DNA of 64,000 nt from Bradyrhizobium sp. SRL28 (GCF_018596315.1 NZ_JAHEAG010000003.1:248001-312000), one strand, 5' to 3'. Counted from the first letter of the stretch, positions 10,412 to 18,953 are shown. Numbers and translations: made by a program. The notes: generated by a model from the sequence alone, not told the origin.

Positions 10412-10499
10412 TTGTTTCCCCGCACGCAACCTGAAACAGGTAGCGGGGCCGTCACGGGCGGTCAATTGCCTCCCGGCCGCGGGCGGGGAGAGAAAGCCG

Positions 10500-11282
10500 T
10501 TAGGCCGGCTGTTTTGCGAGTTTCAAAAAGTCCGGCGGCCGGCGCTCGGCGAAAGCCGTGAAAGCCTCGCGCGCCTCGGCGGTTTGCAGGCGTGCTGCGA
10601 ACTGCTCGCTTTCCGCCTTGATCTGCGCCATGAGAAGCTCCGGATTGCGCATCAGCCGCTTCGTCGTGCTGACGGCACCCGCCGGCTGTTTCGCCAGCCG
10701 GGACGCGAGCGCTCTTGCTTCCGCATCGAGCTTGTCGAGCGGAACGACTCGGTTGGCGAGCCCCCACGCAAACGCGGACTTGGCATCGACGGCTTCGCCG
10801 AGCGCGAACATCTCAAAGGCGCGCGCGTAACCGATGCGGAGCGGCATCAACAGGCTGGAAGACGCTTCCGGCACCAGTGCGAGATTGACGAACGGCGTCG
10901 ACAGCAGCGCGTTCTCGGCCAGCACGACCAGATCACAATGCAGCAGCATCGTGGTGCCGATGCCGACGGCGCGTCCTTGAACCGCTGCGACCAGCGGTCG
11001 GCTTGATTTTGCGAGCGCCTGCAGGAAACGGCCGACATGCCGCTCGCCCTGAACAGCGCCTGCCGCAATAGCTGCAAACTCGCCGACGTCGTTGCCTGCG
11101 GTGAACATGTCGCCCTCGCCGCGGATCAGCAGGACGCGGACGGAAGTGTCGGTTTCAGCGGCTTCGATCGCATCAGCCAGCGCGCCATACATCGCGTTGG
11201 TCAGCGCGTTCTTCTTGTCGGGGCGGGCCATCGTCAGGCTTAGAATTCCGTCTTCTTTCTCGATCTTGATATGCTCGGTCAT
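10500..11282 (-). CDS. Enoyl-CoA hydratase/isomerase
   Basis: A 260-residue crotonase with 'LTMARPDKKNALTNAMYGAL' at the N-terminus, oxyanion segments 'FTAGNDVGEF' and 'VQGRAVGIGTTMLLHCDLV', then 'FVNLALVPEASSSLLMPLRI', where the acidic residue sits at the usual catalytic position. It acts on an acyl-CoA in fatty-acid or similar breakdown. Its start codon overlaps the end of the MarR gene by 4 bp (ATGA), so regulator and enzyme are translationally coupled. Confidence 0.88.
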   Translation of the reverse strand: MTEHIKIEKEDGILSLTMARPDKKNALTNAMYGALADAIEAAETDTSVRVLLIRGEGDMFTAGNDVGEFAAIAAGAVQGERHVGRFLQALAKSSRPLVAAVQGRAVGIGTTMLLHCDLVVLAENALLSTPFVNLALVPEASSSLLMPLRIGYARAFEMFALGEAVDAKSAFAWGLANRVVPLDKLDAEARALASRLAKQPAGAVSTTKRLMRNPELLMAQIKAESEQFAARLQTAEAREAFTAFAERRPPDFLKLAKQPA

Positions 11283-11716
11283 TCGTCTTCTCTGGGAAAT
11301 CTGCTTTGCATGCTGGTGAGCCAGCGCGCGACGACGTCGATCTCGGCGTCGGTAAATCCGTCCGTGAGGCGCGCGTTGATCTCAGCGAGCCCCGTTTTCG
11401 ACTGCGCCAGCGCCGTGCGGCCGGCCGGTGTCAGCCACAGGCGCCACGCCCGCCCGTCATCCGGATCGGCCCGCCGCCTGATCAGGTTCGCCGACGTCAT
11501 CCGGTCCACCAGCCCGCTGATGCCGGGCGGACCGAGATCGAGCGCCGCGCCCGCCTCGCCCATCAGCACGCCGTCGCGCTGGCCCAGGACGAACAGCAAC
11601 CCGGACTGCGCGGCCGTGACCCCGCTTTGCTGGGTCTGCGCCGCGATCCATCGCTGCAACCGGCGTTGCGCGACGCTGAGCAGGAAAACCAGGCGATGCT
11701 CGCGGCGGGCGGTCAC
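11279..11716 (-). CDS. MarR-family transcriptional regulator
   Basis: A 145-residue protein with the MarR winged helix: recognition region 'GVLMGEAGAALDLGPPGISG', then 'LVDRMTSANLIRRRADPDDG', the wing with its conserved Asp-Arg pattern, and 'RAWRLWLTPAGRTAL'. It starts at GTG 11716. It directly precedes and overlaps the crotonase gene, so it probably controls that gene and perhaps the GMC oxidase, with a small molecule or acyl-CoA as ligand (inference). Confidence 0.87.
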   Translation of the reverse strand: MTARREHRLVFLLSVAQRRLQRWIAAQTQQSGVTAAQSGLLFVLGQRDGVLMGEAGAALDLGPPGISGLVDRMTSANLIRRRADPDDGRAWRLWLTPAGRTALAQSKTGLAEINARLTDGFTDAEIDVVARWLTSMQSRFPREDE

Positions 11717-11873
11717 CTGAAAACCGGGTCCGGGAATTTATTTCGCATGCGAACTATCTACGTTAGCGCCGGACGATTGTCACTATGATTTCTGAACCCC
11801 GATCCCCGACAAACGGCGCTGGGCGCCGCAACCGGATTGGAAAACCACAGCACGGCCAATGTGCTAGGAATAA

Positions 11874-11888
11874 AATCGATTTTCGATT
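11874..11888. promoter_or_regulatory. Candidate operator of the adjacent GntR regulator
   Basis: A perfect 6-bp inverted repeat AATCGA-TTT-TCGATT, 36 bp before the GntR start codon in an otherwise GC-rich region. The position suggests autoregulation; binding is inferred. Confidence 0.45.
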
Positions 11889-11923
11889 GACGACATCGCC
11901 TCCCCTCGCCAATCTGCGCCGCC

Positions 11924-12652
11924 ATGAGCAGTATCGGGTTGAGTTTTGGTGAGAGTCTCGCCGACGAACGGCCGCGAAGCCTGACGTCGGCTGTTCAGGA
12001 GCGGTTGCGCGCGGACATTCTCTCGACCCGGCTGCTGCCCGGCCAGAAGCTGCATATCGCTGGCCTGGCCAAACAGTTTTCCGTCAGCCTCGCCGCAGTG
12101 CGCGAGGCTCTGTCGCGGCTGGTCGCGGACGGGCTGGTGCAGGCCTCCGACCAGCGCGGCTTTCGCGTCAGCCCGGTATCATCAGCCGATCTGCGCGACG
12201 TGACGCAGACCCGCGTCGATATCGAAGGGCTGGCGCTAAGGCGCTCGATCGAGCACGGCGACGCGGCTTGGCTTGAGTCGGTGGAGAAGTCTTTCACGGC
12301 GCTCTGCGCCGTCCCCCACACCTATCCCGACGATCCGACCCATCACTACGAGGAATGGGTGGTGCGGCACCACGTCTTTCATCGCACGCTGGTGAGCGCC
12401 TGCGGCTCACAATGGCTGCTCGGATTCCGCGATGTGCTGCATGAGCAGAGCGAGCGGTATCGGAGGCTGGCGATCCGGCGCAACACCGAAAAATCCCGCA
12501 ACGTCGAGGCCGAACACGCAGCCATCGTGCATGCCACGCTCAAGCGCGATGCCGATGCCGCGGTTGCGGCGCTCTCCACCCACTTTCTGACGACCATGCG
12601 TCTGGTCGAGCTCGCAACTCCCAACGCTTCCGGGAGCAGCACTACCATCTGA
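11924..12652 (+). CDS. GntR-family regulator (FadR/FCD subfamily)
   Basis: A 242-residue protein. Residues about 17-80 form the winged helix with 'RLRADILSTRLLPGQKLHIA' and 'FSVSLAAVREALSRLVADG', the GntR pattern. The C-terminal all-helical FCD ligand domain has 'TRVDIEGLALRRSIEHGD', 'HHVFHRTLVSACGSQWLL' and 'EHAAIVHATLKRDADAAVAA', whose His and Asp residues usually hold a metal and a carboxylate ligand. It heads the transport and degradation genes at 12.7-18.6 kb in the same direction, with 54 bp to the next start, so it is their likely repressor. Confidence 0.87.
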   Translation: MSSIGLSFGESLADERPRSLTSAVQERLRADILSTRLLPGQKLHIAGLAKQFSVSLAAVREALSRLVADGLVQASDQRGFRVSPVSSADLRDVTQTRVDIEGLALRRSIEHGDAAWLESVEKSFTALCAVPHTYPDDPTHHYEEWVVRHHVFHRTLVSACGSQWLLGFRDVLHEQSERYRRLAIRRNTEKSRNVEAEHAAIVHATLKRDADAAVAALSTHFLTTMRLVELATPNASGSSTTI

Positions 12653-12706
12653 TCGATCGTTCGAAGACCAAACCAAATTCAAGAAAAGCAAAAGGGAAAC
12701 GTCACC

Positions 12707-13678
12707 ATGAGCATCACCCGACGCCACATATTGGCAACCATCGCGGCGGCCACCGTGCTTGGTGCATCAGGCATCGCGCAAGCCGCCGACACCGTCCGCA
12801 TCGGGCTTCCGACCAAAACCTATTGGCCGACCACGATCGCGGAAACCGCTGTGCGCCAAAAGCTGTTCGAGAAGGAAGGCATCACCGCCGAGCTGACGAT
12901 CTATCGCGGCGGCGCCGAGACGTTCGAGGCGATGGCGGCGGGCGCCGCCGACGTCATTCTCGACGCCACCTCGCTGGTGTCGGCCGGACGAAAGAAGGGC
13001 GTGAACTCCAAGGTGCTCGCCAACGCCGCCATGGGCTATTACGGCTGGCAGTTGATGACGCTTTCGAAATCGACGCTCGGCGTCAACGATCTGAAAGGCA
13101 AGAAGGTTGCCATCACCTCCGCCGGCTCCGGTTCCGACCTGCTGGCACTGTGGACCCAGCAGGACAAGAAGGTCGAATTCACCCGCGTGCCCGTCGGCGG
13201 CGGCGGCCTGGTGCCGAACCTGCTCGCCGGCAATGTCGACGCGGCCGTGGTCTATTCGCCGCTGAGCTTCCAGATTTCCAAATCGGGCGAAGCGCGCACC
13301 ATCCTCGACTTCTCCAAGGAGGTGCCGCCGAACCTCGCCGCCGGCTGGATCGCACTCGACAAATACGTGCAGGACAAGCCGCAGATGGTGCAGAAGACGC
13401 TGAACGCACTGTACGGCGCGCTGATGTTCATGCGCGCCAACAAGGACGCTTCCGTCAAACTGATCACCGAACTCTATGAAATTCCCGCCGAGATCGCGGC
13501 GCTGGAATATGAAAACACCATCATGAAGCTGGAAACCGATGGCAGCATGGAGGGTCCGAAGATTCCGGAACAGCTCCAGCTCGCGCTCGACATGGCCAAG
13601 GCCGGCGGCATGAAAGACCTTGGACCCGCCGCCGAAATCATTTCGACACAGTTCAAGCCGGTTCCGACCAAATTCTGA
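12707..13678 (+). CDS. ABC transporter substrate-binding protein (SsuA/TauA/NMT1-like)
   Basis: A 323-residue periplasmic binding protein. A signal sequence with a twin-Arg-like start (ITRRHILATIAAATVLG) ends at 'AQAADT'. The core shows family blocks such as 'RIGLPTKTYWPTTIAETAVR', 'KEGITAELTIYRGGAETFEA', 'DLKGKKVAITSAGSGSDLLA' and 'NLLAGNVDAAVVYSP'. Relatives bind sulfonates, nitrate, pyrimidine precursors or aromatic acids; the ligand here is unknown. It is the first gene after the GntR regulator, followed by permease, ATPase and a second permease. Confidence 0.88.
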   Translation: MSITRRHILATIAAATVLGASGIAQAADTVRIGLPTKTYWPTTIAETAVRQKLFEKEGITAELTIYRGGAETFEAMAAGAADVILDATSLVSAGRKKGVNSKVLANAAMGYYGWQLMTLSKSTLGVNDLKGKKVAITSAGSGSDLLALWTQQDKKVEFTRVPVGGGGLVPNLLAGNVDAAVVYSPLSFQISKSGEARTILDFSKEVPPNLAAGWIALDKYVQDKPQMVQKTLNALYGALMFMRANKDASVKLITELYEIPAEIAALEYENTIMKLETDGSMEGPKIPEQLQLALDMAKAGGMKDLGPAAEIISTQFKPVPTKF

Positions 13679-13688
13679 GGCAGCCGCA

Positions 13689-14444
13689 ATGCAAAGCGGG
13701 CTGGGTGTAAAGGCGGCGCGGGTCGCCATTGTAGTGGCGCTGTTTGCGATATGGGAAATCCTGTCGCGGACCGGCCTCGTTAATCCGCGCCTGCTGCCAT
13801 CCGCGTCCGACACACTGGCAACACTCGGCGATCTCTTACAGCGGGCGAGCGTGCGCAAGGACCTTGCTGTCACCGCGACCGAGGTGGTGACCGCGTTCGC
13901 GCTCGCCGTTCCCGTCGGCGCGCTGATCGGCTTCCTGATCGCGGAGAATCGCTATTTTGCCGATGTGGCAAAGCCGCTGCTTTTCTTCGCCTTCAGCATC
14001 CCGAAATCGATATTCCTGCCGATGTTCATCCTGGTGTTCGGCGTCGGCTTTGCGCAGAAGGTCGGCTTCGGCTTCTTCTCGACCATCTTCATCGTGATCA
14101 TGTCGACCACGACCGCGGTGGAGTCGGTCAAGGTCGAGCATCTGACCGTCGCCCGCTCCTATGGCGCGACGCCGATGCAGACCGCGTTCCGCGTCTATCT
14201 GCCGAGCATGCTTCCCGTTCTGCTGGAGGCGCTGCGGATCTCGATGATCTTCAATCTCACCGGCGTGATCCTCGCTGAAATGTACGCCTCGCGCGACGGC
14301 ATCGGCCATCAGATCGCGACCTGGGGCGAGAACTTCCAGATGAAGCAGTTGCTGGCCGGCGTCGTGATGATCGCCGTGATCGCGATCGCCTTCAATGAAC
14401 TGGTCAGATGGGTGGAGACACGATGCAGCCATTGGCGAACATAA
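13689..14444 (+). CDS. ABC transporter permease (SsuC/TauC-like), first copy
   Basis: A 251-residue inner-membrane protein with about six helices. The BPD inner-membrane motif that touches the ATPase reads 'VARSYGATPMQTAFRVYLPS', the EAA loop form of the family, followed by 'MLPVLLEALRISMIFNLTGV'. It starts at ATG 13689, 10 bp after the binding-protein stop, and its 3' end overlaps the ATPase gene by 22 bp. It pairs with the second permease at 15228 to form a heterodimeric channel (inference). Confidence 0.88.
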   Translation: MQSGLGVKAARVAIVVALFAIWEILSRTGLVNPRLLPSASDTLATLGDLLQRASVRKDLAVTATEVVTAFALAVPVGALIGFLIAENRYFADVAKPLLFFAFSIPKSIFLPMFILVFGVGFAQKVGFGFFSTIFIVIMSTTTAVESVKVEHLTVARSYGATPMQTAFRVYLPSMLPVLLEALRISMIFNLTGVILAEMYASRDGIGHQIATWGENFQMKQLLAGVVMIAVIAIAFNELVRWVETRCSHWRT

Positions 14445-15220
14445 CCCCGCTGAAGCCGGCCGGTGCGATCGAAGTCCGCAATGTCGGGCAGATCTTCAAG
14501 ACCACGACGCAGGACGTCGTTGCGCTCGAGGACGTTTCGCTCGACGTCAAACCCGGCCGCTTCGTCGTGCTGGTCGGCCCGAGCGGCTGCGGCAAGTCCA
14601 CGCTCCTAATGATGATGGCGGGCCTGCGCCAGCAGACCTCGGGCACCATCACCATCAGCGGCGCGCCGATCCCCGAGCCCGACCCGAACCGGGTCGGCGT
14701 GGTGTTTCAGGAAGCGAGCCTGTTTCCCTGGTTGACGGCGGAAGAGAACGTCGAGTTTCCGCTGGCGCTGCGCGGCGTCGCAAAAAGCGATCGCCGCGCC
14801 CGGGCACAGGATGCGCTAAAACTGGTGGGCCTCGACGGTTTCGGCAGGCGCCATCCGCACGAACTGTCCGGTGGCATGAAGCAGCGCGTCTCGATCGCGC
14901 GCGGGCTGGTTCAGGACCCGCCGGTACTGCTGATGGACGAACCGTTTGCCGCCCTCGACGAGCAGACCCGCATGACCATGGGCGACGAACTGCTGCGGAT
15001 CTGGGCTGCCACCGGCAAGACGGTGGTGTTCGTCACTCACAGCCTGACCGAAGCAGTCTATCTCGCCGACGAAGTGATCGTGATGTCGCCGCGGCCCGGC
15101 CGCATCGTCGATCATCTGCAGGTCTCACTGCCCCGCCCGCGCACCTATGAGATGCTGAGCGGTGACGCATTCGGCAGCCTGCGCGACCGCATCTGGCGGC
15201 ATATCCGCAAATCGGCGTGA
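14423..15220 (+). CDS. ABC transporter ATP-binding protein (SsuB/TauB-like)
   Basis: A 265-residue ATPase. Walker A 'LVGPSGCGKSTLLMMMAG', Q-loop 'VVFQEASLFPWLTAEENV', signature 'HELSGGMKQRVSIARGLVQD', Walker B 'VLLMDEPFAALDEQ', and H-loop 'VVFVTHSLTEAVYLAD'. The 'LFPWLTAEENV' segment is typical for nitrate/sulfonate/taurine importers. An earlier in-frame ATG exists at 14408, but ATG 14423 has GGAG six bases upstream and fits better. It overlaps the first permease gene and lies 7 bp before the second. Confidence 0.9.
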   Translation: MQPLANITPLKPAGAIEVRNVGQIFKTTTQDVVALEDVSLDVKPGRFVVLVGPSGCGKSTLLMMMAGLRQQTSGTITISGAPIPEPDPNRVGVVFQEASLFPWLTAEENVEFPLALRGVAKSDRRARAQDALKLVGLDGFGRRHPHELSGGMKQRVSIARGLVQDPPVLLMDEPFAALDEQTRMTMGDELLRIWAATGKTVVFVTHSLTEAVYLADEVIVMSPRPGRIVDHLQVSLPRPRTYEMLSGDAFGSLRDRIWRHIRKSA

Positions 15221-15227
15221 GGCAGAG

Positions 15228-16028
15228 ATGACCGCAACAACGCTTCGCAGATTGATCGTAATCGGCCTGATCGCGCTGTGGGAGATCCTGCCGCGCGCAG
15301 GCGTCATTCCCGAGCTCTTTCTGCCGTCGCTGTCGTCGACGCTCGCCGCCGGCTGGAACGACGCGGGCGAATACGGCCATGCCCTCGCCGTCACGCTCTA
15401 TGAGGTCGCGATCTCGATGGCATTCGCCTGCGGCGGCGGCATCCTGCTCGGCGCCATCGTCGGCAGCCTGCCGCGGCCACGGATCCTGATCATGCCGATG
15501 GTGTCGAGCCTCTATGCGGTGCCGCTGGTCATTCTCTATCCGGTGTTCACGGTGTGGCTCGGCATCGGCTCGGAATCCAAGATCGCATTCGCCTCCATTT
15601 ATGGATTCCTGCCGACGATGCTGGCGACCGCCGCCGGGATCCAGACCATCGATCCGCAATTGCTGCTGGCCGCGCGCAGCATGGGCGCAACGTTGAGCCA
15701 GCGGCTGGTTCGCGTCATCATCCCGGCCGCGATACCGACGGTGCTGTCGGGACTTCGCGTCGGCGGCGCGCTCGTCATCGTCGGCGTGGTCGTGTCCGAG
15801 ATGCTGATTTCATCCGCCGGCATCGGCTATCTGATCTCGCGCTACCGCACCATTCTCGACAGCCCGCACGTGTTCGCTGGCGTACTCCTGGTGCTCGCAA
15901 TGGCGATTGCCTTCAACGCCGCGATCAAATGGATCGAGCGCAAGGCCGCGATCTGGCAGACGGGGTCACGTGCCGGCCAGCGCGCAGCCGACGAGATCAC
16001 CGCCGGCGCGATCCAGCCTGCGACCTGA
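15228..16028 (+). CDS. ABC transporter permease (SsuC/TauC-like), second copy
   Basis: A 266-residue membrane protein related to the first permease but clearly different in sequence. Its EAA loop reads 'LLAARSMGATLSQRLVRVII' and continues 'PAAIPTVLSGLRVGGALVIV'; the start 'LIALWEILPRAGVIPELFLP' matches the first permease's 'AIWEILSRTGLVNPRLLPS'. Start ATG 15228 has GAGG upstream. Two different permease genes flanking one ATPase gene suggest a heterodimer, whereas many members of this class use a homodimer. Confidence 0.88.
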   Translation: MTATTLRRLIVIGLIALWEILPRAGVIPELFLPSLSSTLAAGWNDAGEYGHALAVTLYEVAISMAFACGGGILLGAIVGSLPRPRILIMPMVSSLYAVPLVILYPVFTVWLGIGSESKIAFASIYGFLPTMLATAAGIQTIDPQLLLAARSMGATLSQRLVRVIIPAAIPTVLSGLRVGGALVIVGVVVSEMLISSAGIGYLISRYRTILDSPHVFAGVLLVLAMAIAFNAAIKWIERKAAIWQTGSRAGQRAADEITAGAIQPAT

Positions 16029-16040
16029 CGGAGCAGCGGC

Positions 16041-16703
16041 GTGTTCGACCTGACGCTGACATTCGACAATGGTCCTGAGCCCGACGTGACGCCGCGCGTG
16101 CTCGATATCTTGCGCGAGCGCGGCATCAAGGCGACCTTCTTCGTGATCGGCGAGAAGCTTGGCGCTCCCGAACGCCGCCGGCTTGCGGCGCGGGCCCATG
16201 ACGAAGGCCACTGGATCGGCAATCACACTTTTACGCACTCGGTGCCACTCGGGCAGCAACACGATCCCGATGCGGCACAGCATGAGATCGGGCGAACGCA
16301 GGAAGCGATCGGAGACCTCACGCACGCCAATCGCTGGTTCCGGCCATTCGGCGGCGGCGGTAATCTCGACGAGCGACTGTTGAAGCCTTCCGTGGTCGAA
16401 TATCTCACGCGCAACAAGCATAGCTGCGTGCTCTGGAACGCGATCCCGCGCGACTGGGACGACCCCGACGGCTGGGCCGACCGGGCCCTGCAGCAGTGCC
16501 GGTCGCAGCCGTGGAGCCTGATGGTTCTGCACGACCTGCCCAGCGGCGCGATGGACCATCTCGATCGCTTTATCGACCGCGCCGGGAAGGCCGGCGCGCG
16601 TTTCCATCAGGACTTTCCGTCCGATTGCGTTCCGATCCGTTCGGGCGAAATCGTACAATCCATCGAACCCTATGTGTCCTCTATCGAAGAAGGTACCGAA
16701 TAA
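16041..16703 (+). CDS. Polysaccharide deacetylase-like protein with altered metal motif
   Basis: A 220-residue NodB-homology domain without signal peptide, starting at GTG 16041 after GGAG. Motif 1, normally TFDDGP, reads 'TFDNGP': the catalytic Asp remains but the adjacent metal-ligand Asp is Asn. Motif 2 'GNHTFTHSVPLG' keeps both metal His. Later blocks are 'WFRPFGGGGNLDERLL' and 'SLMVLHDLPSGAMDHLDRFI'. Cytoplasmic members hydrolyse C-N amide bonds of small molecules, such as cyclic amides, rather than polysaccharides. Given its place between transporter and FAH gene it probably acts on the imported compound (inference). Confidence 0.82.
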   Translation: MFDLTLTFDNGPEPDVTPRVLDILRERGIKATFFVIGEKLGAPERRRLAARAHDEGHWIGNHTFTHSVPLGQQHDPDAAQHEIGRTQEAIGDLTHANRWFRPFGGGGNLDERLLKPSVVEYLTRNKHSCVLWNAIPRDWDDPDGWADRALQQCRSQPWSLMVLHDLPSGAMDHLDRFIDRAGKAGARFHQDFPSDCVPIRSGEIVQSIEPYVSSIEEGTE

Positions 16704-17572
16704 TGAAGATCGCGAGTTTCAAGGCAGGTCCGACGGCAACCTACGGCCTGGTAACAAATGCCGGCATCATCGACGCCGGCAAGCGGCTGAAGGATTACCC
16801 GACCCTGAAGGCGTTGCTCGCGAACGGATCGCTCGATGCCTTGCGCGCGCTGCAAAGCGAACGACCGGACTACGCGTTCGCCGAAATCGAGCTGCTGCCG
16901 ACCGTTCCCGATCCGGACAAGATCTTCTGCATCGGCGTCAATTACGCTACGCATCTCGCCGAAAGCGGCCACCCCACCCCGCCGCACCCGATGATCTTCA
17001 CCCGCTTTGCCAACAGCCAGGTGGGCGGCGGCCAGCCGATGATCCGACCGCTGGAGTCGGAGCGCTTCGACTATGAGGGCGAGATGGCCGTCATCATCGG
17101 CAAGACCGGCCGGCGCATTTCGCGCGAGGCCGCGCTGGCGCATGTCGCGGGCTATGCCTGCTACAATGACGGCAGCATCCGCGACTGGCAGCGCCACACC
17201 TCGCAGTTCGCGCCGGGGAAGAACTTCGTCGGCACCGGCGCGTTCGGGCCGTGGATGGTCACGACGGACGAAATCCCCGACATCAGCAAGCAGACCATCG
17301 CGACCCGCCTCAACGGCGTCGAGGTGCAGGCAGCGCCGATCTCGGATCTCGTGTTCGACGTCGCTGCCCTGATCGCCTATTGCTCGACCTTCACCGAACT
17401 CGTCCCCGGCGACGTCATCGTGACCGGCACCACCGGTGGTGTCGGCGCCTACCGCACGCCGCCGCTCTGGATGAAGGATGGCGACGTTGTGGAGGTCGAA
17501 GTCTCCGGCATCGGCGTACTGCGCAACCCGGTCAAGGATGAGGCTGCGGCCGCGGCGACCCGTGCGGCCTGA
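16703..17572 (+). CDS. Fumarylacetoacetate hydrolase family protein
   Basis: A 289-residue protein. 'DPDKIFCIGVNYATHLAESG' precedes the FAH domain; the metal-ligand acids are in 'RFDYEGEMAVIIGKTGR' and 'YNDGSIRDWQRHTSQFAPGKN'. The C-terminus 'LVPGDVIVTGTTGGVGAYRT' is typical. Members cleave C-C bonds of 1,3-dicarbonyl acids, decarboxylate oxaloacetate, or hydrate/isomerise intermediates. The start ATG overlaps the upstream TAA (TAATG), so it is coupled to the deacetylase gene. Confidence 0.9.
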   Translation: MKIASFKAGPTATYGLVTNAGIIDAGKRLKDYPTLKALLANGSLDALRALQSERPDYAFAEIELLPTVPDPDKIFCIGVNYATHLAESGHPTPPHPMIFTRFANSQVGGGQPMIRPLESERFDYEGEMAVIIGKTGRRISREAALAHVAGYACYNDGSIRDWQRHTSQFAPGKNFVGTGAFGPWMVTTDEIPDISKQTIATRLNGVEVQAAPISDLVFDVAALIAYCSTFTELVPGDVIVTGTTGGVGAYRTPPLWMKDGDVVEVEVSGIGVLRNPVKDEAAAAATRAA

Positions 17573-17608
17573 GGATTGAGTAATAATAACAAGAGCAAGG
17601 AGACGATC

Positions 17609-18649
17609 ATGAACCTGCCAAAGCACCTGCTGCCGACCACCGTCGTCGGCAGCTACCCCCAGCCGGAATGGCTGGTCGATCGCGCGATGCTGTCGAAGGT
17701 GGTGCCGCGCACGCGCCTGCATGCGATGTGGCGGCTGCCGGCCGAGCATCTGGAGGAGGCCCAGGACGATGCTACCATCGTAGCGATCAGGGACATGGAG
17801 CGCGCCGGCATCGACATCGTGACCGACGGCGAAATCCGCCGCGAGAGCTACTCCAACCGTTTTGCCACCGCGCTCGAAGGCATCGATGACGAAAATCCGG
17901 CGATGATCACCTCACGCAGCGGACACCAGACGCCGGTGCCGCGCGTCACAGGCCCGGTGAAACGCCGCGGCCCGGTCGAGCTGCACGACATGAAATTCCT
18001 GCGCCAGAACACTGATCGCGCAGCAAAAATCACCCTGCCCGGCCCGTTCACGATGAGCCAGCAGGCGAGAGACGAATTCTACAAGGACGACGAGGAACTG
18101 GCGATGGCGTTCGCCGCCGCCGTCAACGCCGAAGCGCTCGACCTGCAAAAGGCCGGCGCCGACGTGATCCAGCTCGACGAACCCTGGGTTCGCAACAATC
18201 CCGACCTCGCCCGCCGCTATGCGGTGAAGGCGATCAACCGCGCGCTCGAAGGCATTACGGTACCGACCGTAGTGCATCTGTGTTTTGGCTACGCCGCCGT
18301 CGTGCCCGGCTCGACCAAGCCCGCCGGCTATTCCTTCCTCGCCGAACTCGCCGACACAAGCGCCGAGCAGATCTCGATCGAGGCGGCGCAGCCGAGGCTC
18401 GATCTCGGCGTGCTCAAGGATCTCTCGTCGAAGAAGATCATGCTCGGCGTGCTCGACCTTGGCAATCCCGAGATCGAATCCGCCGATGTGGTGGCCGACC
18501 GCATACGCAACGGCCTCAAGCACGTCGCGGCGGACCGGCTGGTCGTCGCCCCGGATTGCGGCATGAAATATATGCCGCGCCATGTCGCTTTCGGAAAACT
18601 GAAGGCGATGTGCGACGCGGCCGCTGTCGTTCGCAAGGAGATCAGCTAG
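17609..18649 (+). CDS. MetE-like zinc methyltransferase (C-terminal catalytic domain only)
   Basis: A 346-residue protein corresponding to the catalytic half of cobalamin-independent methionine synthase. It starts 'LLPTTVVGSYPQPEWL'. Zinc-ligand sites are 'VVHLCFGY' (His-x-Cys), an acidic residue in the 'EQISIEAAQP' strand and 'VVAPDCGMKYMPR' (Cys). 'VIQLDEPWVRNNPDL' matches the substrate-binding segment. The N-terminal folate domain of full MetE is missing. Such short forms can demethylate small molecules or use other methyl donors. It closes the GntR-headed cluster; ATG 17609 has AAGGAGA upstream. Confidence 0.85.
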   Translation: MNLPKHLLPTTVVGSYPQPEWLVDRAMLSKVVPRTRLHAMWRLPAEHLEEAQDDATIVAIRDMERAGIDIVTDGEIRRESYSNRFATALEGIDDENPAMITSRSGHQTPVPRVTGPVKRRGPVELHDMKFLRQNTDRAAKITLPGPFTMSQQARDEFYKDDEELAMAFAAAVNAEALDLQKAGADVIQLDEPWVRNNPDLARRYAVKAINRALEGITVPTVVHLCFGYAAVVPGSTKPAGYSFLAELADTSAEQISIEAAQPRLDLGVLKDLSSKKIMLGVLDLGNPEIESADVVADRIRNGLKHVAADRLVVAPDCGMKYMPRHVAFGKLKAMCDAAAVVRKEIS

Positions 18650-18849
18650 GGTCGGGACCGCTTATCCATCCGGGCCAGAAACTGCTCGAGCGGATCCTTG
18701 TCGCCGGTCCGTTCCAGATGGATCGGCTTATGGCAAAGACGCGACCATTTTTCAGCCTCGGCCAGCCAATACACCCTGCTGGTCGGTTCGCGCTGCGCGA
18801 GCTGCCGGCAAAGTGCCGCCCGCAAGCTCAACTCAGTTTGGGTGATCAT
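18646..18849 (-). CDS. Small conserved-type hypothetical protein, 67 aa
   Basis: A soluble 67-residue protein rich in Leu, Arg and Glu: 'ITQTELSLRAALCRQLAQRE', then 'YWLAEAEKWSRLCHK'. It reads as two amphipathic helices, with a charged C-terminus. ATG 18849 has AGGGGAA upstream and is preferred to the longer frame at 18879. I recognise the general pattern from short Bradyrhizobium proteins but no function. Its end overlaps the MetE-like gene by 4 bp in convergent direction. Confidence 0.6.
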   Translation of the reverse strand: MITQTELSLRAALCRQLAQREPTSRVYWLAEAEKWSRLCHKPIHLERTGDKDPLEQFLARMDKRSRP

Positions 18850-18953
18850 GCTATTCCCCTGCCTAGGGAGGTCATTCATCCTGACACCCGGGCAGGCAGG
18901 ATCCTTGATCTAAGTCAAAGGCGCAAGGCGATAGCGCTGCGCGCAAGAATCTC

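Noticed and set aside
11874..11888. AATCGATTTTCGATT as another member of the TTTTCGAAAA operator family.
   Set aside because: The half-sites and spacing differ (AATCGA-3-TCGATT), so it is better treated as a separate site for the local GntR protein.
12707..16028. The ABC transporter as a nitrate importer, given the nitrate genes elsewhere in the window.
   Set aside because: It is 20 kb away, followed by organic-compound enzymes and headed by a GntR/FCD regulator; the nitrate locus has its own NarK.
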